The notes under the pieces were generated by a model that was given only the letters and a program-made list of their open reading frames with translations, made no database searches and was not told the DNA's origin. 64,000 nt of DNA, taken from positions 67,562,501 to 67,626,500 of the forward strand of contig NC_080588.1 of NCBI RefSeq assembly GCF_029962835.1, written 5' to 3'. Shown here in pieces: positions 58,720 through 64,000 of the stretch. This DNA is from Magnolia sinica (Eukaryota > Streptophyta > Magnoliopsida > Magnoliales > Magnoliaceae). The translations under genes and the position numbers were made by a program. Positions within the stretch are counted from its first letter, which is position 1. Each line of letters opens with the position of its first letter.

Positions 58720-59908
58720 ATGTTAAGATCTGGGGCACTCATCGTGTATACAAAGAAGCAAATGCTGCAGCTAACTTTTCGGCCATAGTCTGCACAACAT
58801 GTTTCACTCCATTTTTTTTTTTTTTTGGGGGGGGGGGGGTTAGGTTATGTAAATATCCACAATGAGGTCCGGTCCAATAAAAAACTTTATAGGATAAGTT
58901 CAATGAACAAATTGATTGTGGGGCGACTGTGATGTTTTAATGAGATTTAATCCATCCATCATGTGCATCGCTTCTTGAATCAAGAATCAAGTTTGATCTA
59001 AAACTCAGGTGGGCCACACTTGTTAGGAGAATGATCCCTTCTCGACCATAACAACAATATCAAAATCAAAAGAAACAAATAAAAGATGTAAACCATGACA
59101 CAAATGTTTACATGGTTTCCTCTTGGGATCATCCAGGGATTTACACCGATCCACTATACTTAAAGACAAAAATGAAGAAACCGCCCTTGATATAATGACA
59201 GTTATCTCTCTCACAACATAATATATATTACTCTAAATCAACTAAAGTCTACATAAAGCTTCATTGGAAATTACAAAATTTACATAAAACTTTATGTAAA
59301 ATTATGAAATTATTTTTTATGTAAAATATTGACCTCAGAAAGTGCTGGCCAGATGAATAATACATCTCTGATTATCAAACTCTACAAATCCTAACAATAT
59401 CAATAAAATCATGCCTAAAACCTTTAAAATCATGTGCGCCTGCATATAAACGTTTACCACCTCGCATGCCTCAAGGTAATGACCGTTGGCATAAATCGGT
59501 GGTAGAGGTGTAATGATCCATAAGTAAATGCAAAAGGCGGTTTTCAATTTTAGAAAATTCAGAAACTGTACACGTGGGTCATCGACATCAGTGTTTCTCT
59601 TTCTCTCTCTACGAATCGTTTGAAAAGGAAAAGTTTATTTGAAAATAGGTAAAAGCAAGTGTATTTAGATATAGGCAAATACCTGACCTCAATTAGTCGC
59701 GATAAGGCTTACATATACTGGCAGTGCATGATATAATATATTGGGAGTTTTACAAAAGACTACTTAATTAATATAAAATTTACATTATAATGACATTTTG
59801 AAAAAAAAAAACAAAAAAGCTTTCTAAAGCCATCTCATTAATTGATGTAGTTATCATTCCACTACTTCCGTCTTGGCGACCTTGCAGGCAAATGGATTAG
59901 TGGTTCAA

Positions 59909-60487
59909 TAGACCCCACCATAGGGTTTATGTAAAATCCACACAGGCCACTAGGTGCGTCACCTCATCTTAGGATAGACCACATGATTGAAAATAGTGTA
60001 CAAGGCAACGCTTGTGCTCCAAACCATATCCATCAGTGTGACCCACTTGATCGACTCATGAATGGGTATGATTGTTGGGACACAGGCCTAAAGTTTTGTG
60101 TGGAATCTAATAGTTAGAGTGGATTTTATTTAATTATCATCGTTAGCCCCATAAAAATTAAGGCTGGACATCTCTTTTCCAACTATTTCCTTTGGTGAGG
60201 TCCACCAAAATCACATGTCAGTTTGATTTATTTATTTTTTATTTATCTCCTGGCCTAATATTGGATTAAATATTTACTAGTTGGAGTGGATGTTACATAA
60301 TCATCATGATGGGCCCCGTTAAAATCAAAAGCGGGGTTCACAGTTGGAGAGGGACGCTGGGACTTTGATTTTTGGTGGGGCTAACTATAATGTGTATGCA
60401 AACTACACTATGAAGATTAGATGTGTAATCTCCATTTAGGCCTAGAGCCAGAAAGTCAACCTGCCTTGCGCTTTACGTGGACCATAC
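59909..60487. repeat. second array of the alternating unit
   Basis: Copies lie at about 59909-59990 (reverse), 60038-60175 (forward), 60195-60330 (forward) and 60360-60487 (reverse). They share GGAGTGGATTTTA-like and TAGGCCTA-like blocks with 56937-57725, but are more diverged. The array ends just before the copia LTR at 60518. Confidence 0.65.
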
Positions 60488-60517
60488 TAAAGAAATCAAT
60501 TGTCAGAGAGATGTCCA

Positions 60518-60930
60518 TGTTGGAAGCGGTGATGGATTTGTGCAAATCCAAAACCGTGTGAGCATCGTCTGAGCTAGCTGTGCTAGCTGTGAGATTAGAT
60601 TTTCTTTCTAAAATTAGATTGCTAGCTGTAAGATTTTTTTAGCTGTTGAGATTTTTTCTAAGTTTACTCTGCTAGCTAAGAGAAGATAAACAGTAGATTT
60701 TTCTAGATTTTTTTTCTTTCTCTAGCTGCCCTTAGGATGTATCTGGACAGGGATAGATTAGTCTTTTTACGTAACAAGAAAAGCCTATAACAGCACCGTG
60801 TATTCATTTCCGTTTAAAAATATGATTCTAATATAGCAGCATATCACTGTTTCTTTTAAAAAAGTTTATTTTCTGTTTTGAGGTGGCTGCAGCCACTCGT
60901 CAGCAAAAGGATTGGGTTTACAACCCAACA
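60518..60930 (+). repeat. 5' LTR of the plus-strand copia element
   Basis: It starts TGTTGGAAGCGG and ends ACAACCCAACA, 413 bp, with inverted ends TGTTGG/CCAACA, next to the primer site. GCTAGCTGTGAGATT-like words repeat at 60580-60690. The other LTR is outside the window, so the left edge rests on the TG start alone. Confidence 0.8.
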
Positions 60931-60933
60931 AAG

Positions 60934-60946
60934 TGGTATCAGAGCC
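60934..60946 (+). other. primer binding site
   Basis: TGGTATCAGAGCC is an exact match to the initiator-methionine tRNA primer site used by most plant copia elements. Confidence 0.95.
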
Positions 60947-61173
60947 GACGATCCTTGGGCCTCATCAGCAAGAGGCAGATCCTGCACTCCCGGTTTTTTT
61001 CAAAAAAATTAGTTTTGAAAAAATTAGATTGCAGCCGCAGGTTTTCAAAAAAATCTGTTTTGAAAAAAAAAAATCAGATTGTAGCCGCAGTTTTTCAAAA
61101 AAATTCTGTTTTTTCAAAACAATCAGATAGTAAAAAGCCAAGGATTTGTCCACAACTCGACTGTTTCAGCAAA

Positions 61174-62479
61174 GATGGCCAGCACCATCCAGCCGCAGGT
61201 TCCTAAGTTGTCAAAGGACAACTATGAAAAATGGTGCATCCAAATGAAGGCGTTGTTCGGGTCGCAAGAACTATGAGAGATCGTCACCGATGGGTATGAA
61301 GAACCCACTATGGAAGAAGAAGCCGCCTTCACCAACGAAGAAAAGACTGCTACTTGCATGGGATACCCTTGGCACCATCTTCAAGGGTGTAGATCGAGTG
61401 AAGCGGGTTCGCCTTCAAACATTGAGAGCCGAGTTCGAAGCAACTCACATGAAGAAAGGTGAGAATGTTACTGATTATTTTTCACGTTTGCTTGTAACTG
61501 TCAATAATTTGAAAAGAAATGATGAAAAGATTGAAGATGTCCGAGTTATTGAAAAGATACTTCGATCCCTCACAACCAAGTTTGAGCATGTGGTTGTGGC
61601 GATCGAAGAATCAAAAGATATTGAGAAACTCTCCATTGAGGAATTGATGGGATCGTTGCAAGTTCATGAGCAACGAATGCAAAAGAATGCCAGATCCATG
61701 CCGATGGAACAAGCTTTGGAGTCAAGATTGACTCTGAATGATAACAATGGTGGACATGGAAGTTCACAACGTGGTGGACGTTTTGCTAACAATCGCGCAA
61801 GAGGCAGAGGGCGCGAATACCAACAAAGTCATGCCCAAAACCAACAGAAAAATACCAATTTCTGTGGAAGAGGAAATGGTAGGGTAGATCCATGCGTGGA
61901 TGGAGAAGTACAAAGAACATCCAATGCTATAATTGCAACAAGCTTGGCCACTATGCATTTGATTGTTGGAACAAGCCGATGAATCAAGACGAGTGATCCA
62001 ACTATGCTGAAGCATCAGGACATGAACATGAAAGCTCCACACTTCTCCTTGCACAAGAGAAAGGTAGTGATCAGAAGGACGTATGGTATCTCGACACGGG
62101 TGCAAGTAATCACATGTGCGGCGACAAGAAACTCTTTGTGGAACTCACAGAAGGAGTTCATGGCGATGTAACGTTTGGAGACTCATCAAAAACGCCGGTG
62201 AAAGGTAAAGGTAAAATCAAAATCTTTCAGAAGAATGGTGTTCCAAACTATATTTCCAATTTGTACTACGTACCCAACATAAAAAGTAACATATTGAGTC
62301 TCGGACAACTCCTTGAAAAAGGGTATGTCATACACATGGAGAACTCTTCTTTTTCCATAAGAGATATGCATGGACGTTTGATTGTAAAAGTCCAGATGGC
62401 GAAGAATCGTATGTTTCCTCTTCATATAAACACAATGCTTGAGAAGTGTTTGTATGGAAAAGTAAAGAATGATTCCTGA
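61174..62479 (+). pseudogene. copia gag and protease with several breaks
   Basis: Gag begins at about 61174 (MASTIQPQVPKLSKDNYEKW), meets a TGA at about 61273, and continues after a frame change as the open frame 61290-61982 with UBN2-like sequence (EFEATHMKKGENVTDYFSRL). The zinc knuckle CYNCNKLGHYAFDC is in another frame near 61930-61970. A stop follows near 61996. The protease motif DTGASNHM starts at 62093. A TGA at 62477-62479 separates it from integrase. Confidence 0.9.
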
Positions 62480-64000
62480 ATGTGGCATCTTCGCTTTGGC
62501 CATCTAAACTTCAATGGCTTGAAACTTCTGTCCTCATTAAGCATGGTGCATGGCTTGCCTACCCTTGAAGCTCCAGAACATGTGTGTGAGGCGTGTACAC
62601 TTGGGAAACAACAAAGAAACTCCTTTCCAAGTGGAGTATCCCGAAGAGCAAAAGAACCATTGCAGTTGGTTCACACTGACATTTGTGGACCATTAGAGCC
62701 AATCTCTCTTGGAGGTAACAAATACTTTATTACCTTCATTGACGATTTTAGTAGAAAGTTGTGGGTGTATGTAATCAAAGAGAAGTCTGCTGCTTTTACT
62801 ATTTTTAAAAATTTTAAGGCCCTTGTTGAAAAAGAAAGTGGTCTTAAAATAAAAACCCTTAGATCTGACAGAGGTGGGGAGTACACCTCAAATGTTTTTC
62901 GAGAATATTGCAGGGAACATGACATTAAGCAACAACACACTGCAGCATACACGCCACAACAAAATAGAACTGTAGAACGAAAAAACCGCACCATCCTCGA
63001 TATGACGAGGACCATGCTGAAGGAGAAAAGTCTGCCAAAGAATTTCTGGGCAGAGGCAGTTGCATGTACTGCCTATCTGCTCAATAGGTGTCCAACCAAG
63101 AGCGTCAGATTCCAAACACCGCAAGAAGCATGGAGTGGATACAAGCTGAGCGTGACGCACCTTAAGATCTTTGGGTGTGTCACCTACGCTCAAGTTCCAA
63201 AAGTGAGAAGGAAAAAGCTTGATGATCGTGGCGAGAAGTGCATCTTCATCGGTTACAGCGAAGAGTCAAAGGCATACAAGCTCTACAACCCACTAACCAA
63301 TAAGCTGGTGGTAAGTAGAGATGTAGTATTCTGCGAGGAAGAATCTTGGAAGTGGAACCAGGAAGATTCGGCCAAAGAAAGTCAGGTTGAGGCCGAAGTA
63401 TATGAAGAAGAGAGGCATATGAATCAGGAGCAGACACCCACATCACCCCCTTCGGATATCAGAAGTCCAGGAGTACGCTCCATATCTCCTGGAAGTACTT
63501 TATCAAATCAGAATTCATCGAGCACATCTTCATCCGATTCTCCTTCATCCTTGGCTCCTATTAAAATGAGAAGCCTCAACGACATCTATGCAGAAACTGA
63601 GGAAGTGAATTTACTCTGCTTGTATGCGGACCACGAGCCTCTCACATTCGAGGAGGCTGTGAATGAAGAATGTTGGATAAAGGCTATAGAAGAAGAGATT
63701 CATGCCATCGAGAAAAATCGAACATGGGAGTTGACCTTACTCCCTAAAAGCCAGAAGACCATTGGTCTCAAATGGGTGTACAAAATCAAGCGGAATGCCG
63801 ATGGTAAGATCGAATGATATAAAGCAAGGCTCGTAGCAAAAGGTTACAAACAGAAATATGGGGTAGATTATGAAGAAGTCTTCGCCCCAGTTGCTCGCCT
63901 TGACACTGTAAGAATGATTATCTCCCTTGCAGCTCATCACAGTTGGATGATCTACCAATTGGATGTGAAATCTGCATTCTTAAATGGGGTACTCGAAGAA
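62480..64000 (+). pseudogene. copia integrase and start of reverse transcriptase
   Basis: The integrase zinc site is WHLRFGHLN with CEACTLGK. The core has VHTDICGPL (first Asp), TLRSDRGGEYTS (second Asp) and QQNRTVERKNRT (Glu); most copies have Gly-Val-Ala in the last motif. Reverse transcriptase starts with WIKAIEEEIHAIEKNRTWEL and GLKWVYKIK. A TGA at 63816-63818 replaces the usual Arg codon before [10 protein letters not shown]. The window ends after [15 protein letters not shown]. Confidence 0.92.

Larger units (their letters stand above)
55506..60517. other. intergenic region downstream of Costars
   Basis: 55506-55680 is probably Costars 3' UTR. 55681-56930 and 57730-58400 show no recognised gene or element. 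At 58737-58800 the plus strand encodes VYKEANAAANFSAI, which resembles a LINE RNase H tail. A T15G13 run lies at 58812-58839. 58842-59900 shows nothing clear. The unit arrays and the SINE are listed separately. Confidence 0.5.
60518..64000 (+). mobile_element. Ty1/copia retrotransposon, plus strand, cut by the window end
   Basis: 5' LTR, primer site, gag, protease, integrase and the start of reverse transcriptase follow in copia order with spacing typical of a full element. The few stops and shifts (near 61273, 61996, 62477, 63818) suggest a relatively recent but inactive copy. The 3' half and 3' LTR lie beyond 64000. Confidence 0.92.

Overview
This is plant nuclear DNA. It has spliced genes with GT-AG introns, a plastid isoprenoid gene, a DYW-class pentatricopeptide repeat (PPR) gene, TCP and TIFY/CCT/GATA transcription factors, and dense retrotransposons and MITEs. 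Introns of 3.5 to 15.8 kb filled with transposon debris suggest a large-genome angiosperm. The repeat style, with many GGTGGGCCC-type noncoding motifs, reminded me of magnoliid genomes, but that is only an impression.

Five host genes are supported. (1) 197-1470, plus: the last three exons of 1-deoxy-D-xylulose-5-phosphate synthase (DXS); the 5' part lies outside the window. (2) 11638-13968, minus: an intronless DYW-type PPR protein, probably an organellar RNA editing factor, whose first 40 codons are tandemly duplicated. (3) 18087-19043, minus: a class I TCP transcription factor. (4) 19644-29850, minus: a TIFY-CCT-GATA (ZML/ZIM-like) transcription factor in five coding exons over 10.2 kb; the usual segment after the zinc finger was not found. 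(5) 39400-55505, plus: a Costars (ABRACL-like) protein of 92 residues whose two coding exons are separated by a 15.8 kb intron.

The rest is mostly mobile DNA. 3091-11225 is a decayed Ty1/copia element on the minus strand, split by a 2.95 kb solo LTR (5295-8245) with a perfect 5-bp target duplication. 13981-18086 holds a SINE and a 670-bp hAT-type MITE with a perfect 8-bp target duplication. The introns of the GATA gene hold LINE, SINE, MITE and tandem-duplication material. 29851-39399 has no coding gene; it holds three Mutator-like foldback MITEs and many degenerate copies of a short motif resembling CTGATGAACGGTCTGGATC. The Costars intron contains a decayed copia whose two LTR copies are inverted relative to each other, a 2 kb TTA-flanked element, several LINE pieces and at least five MITEs. 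55506-60517 is intergenic, with a SINE and two arrays of a unit repeated in changing orientation. 60518 to the end is a second Ty1/copia element on the plus strand, nearly complete up to reverse transcriptase and carrying a few stops.

I see no operon-like or defence-like system. The genes are ordinary single loci. The main interest is the nested transposon architecture, the duplicated PPR presequence, the apparently shortened GATA protein and the very long Costars intron.
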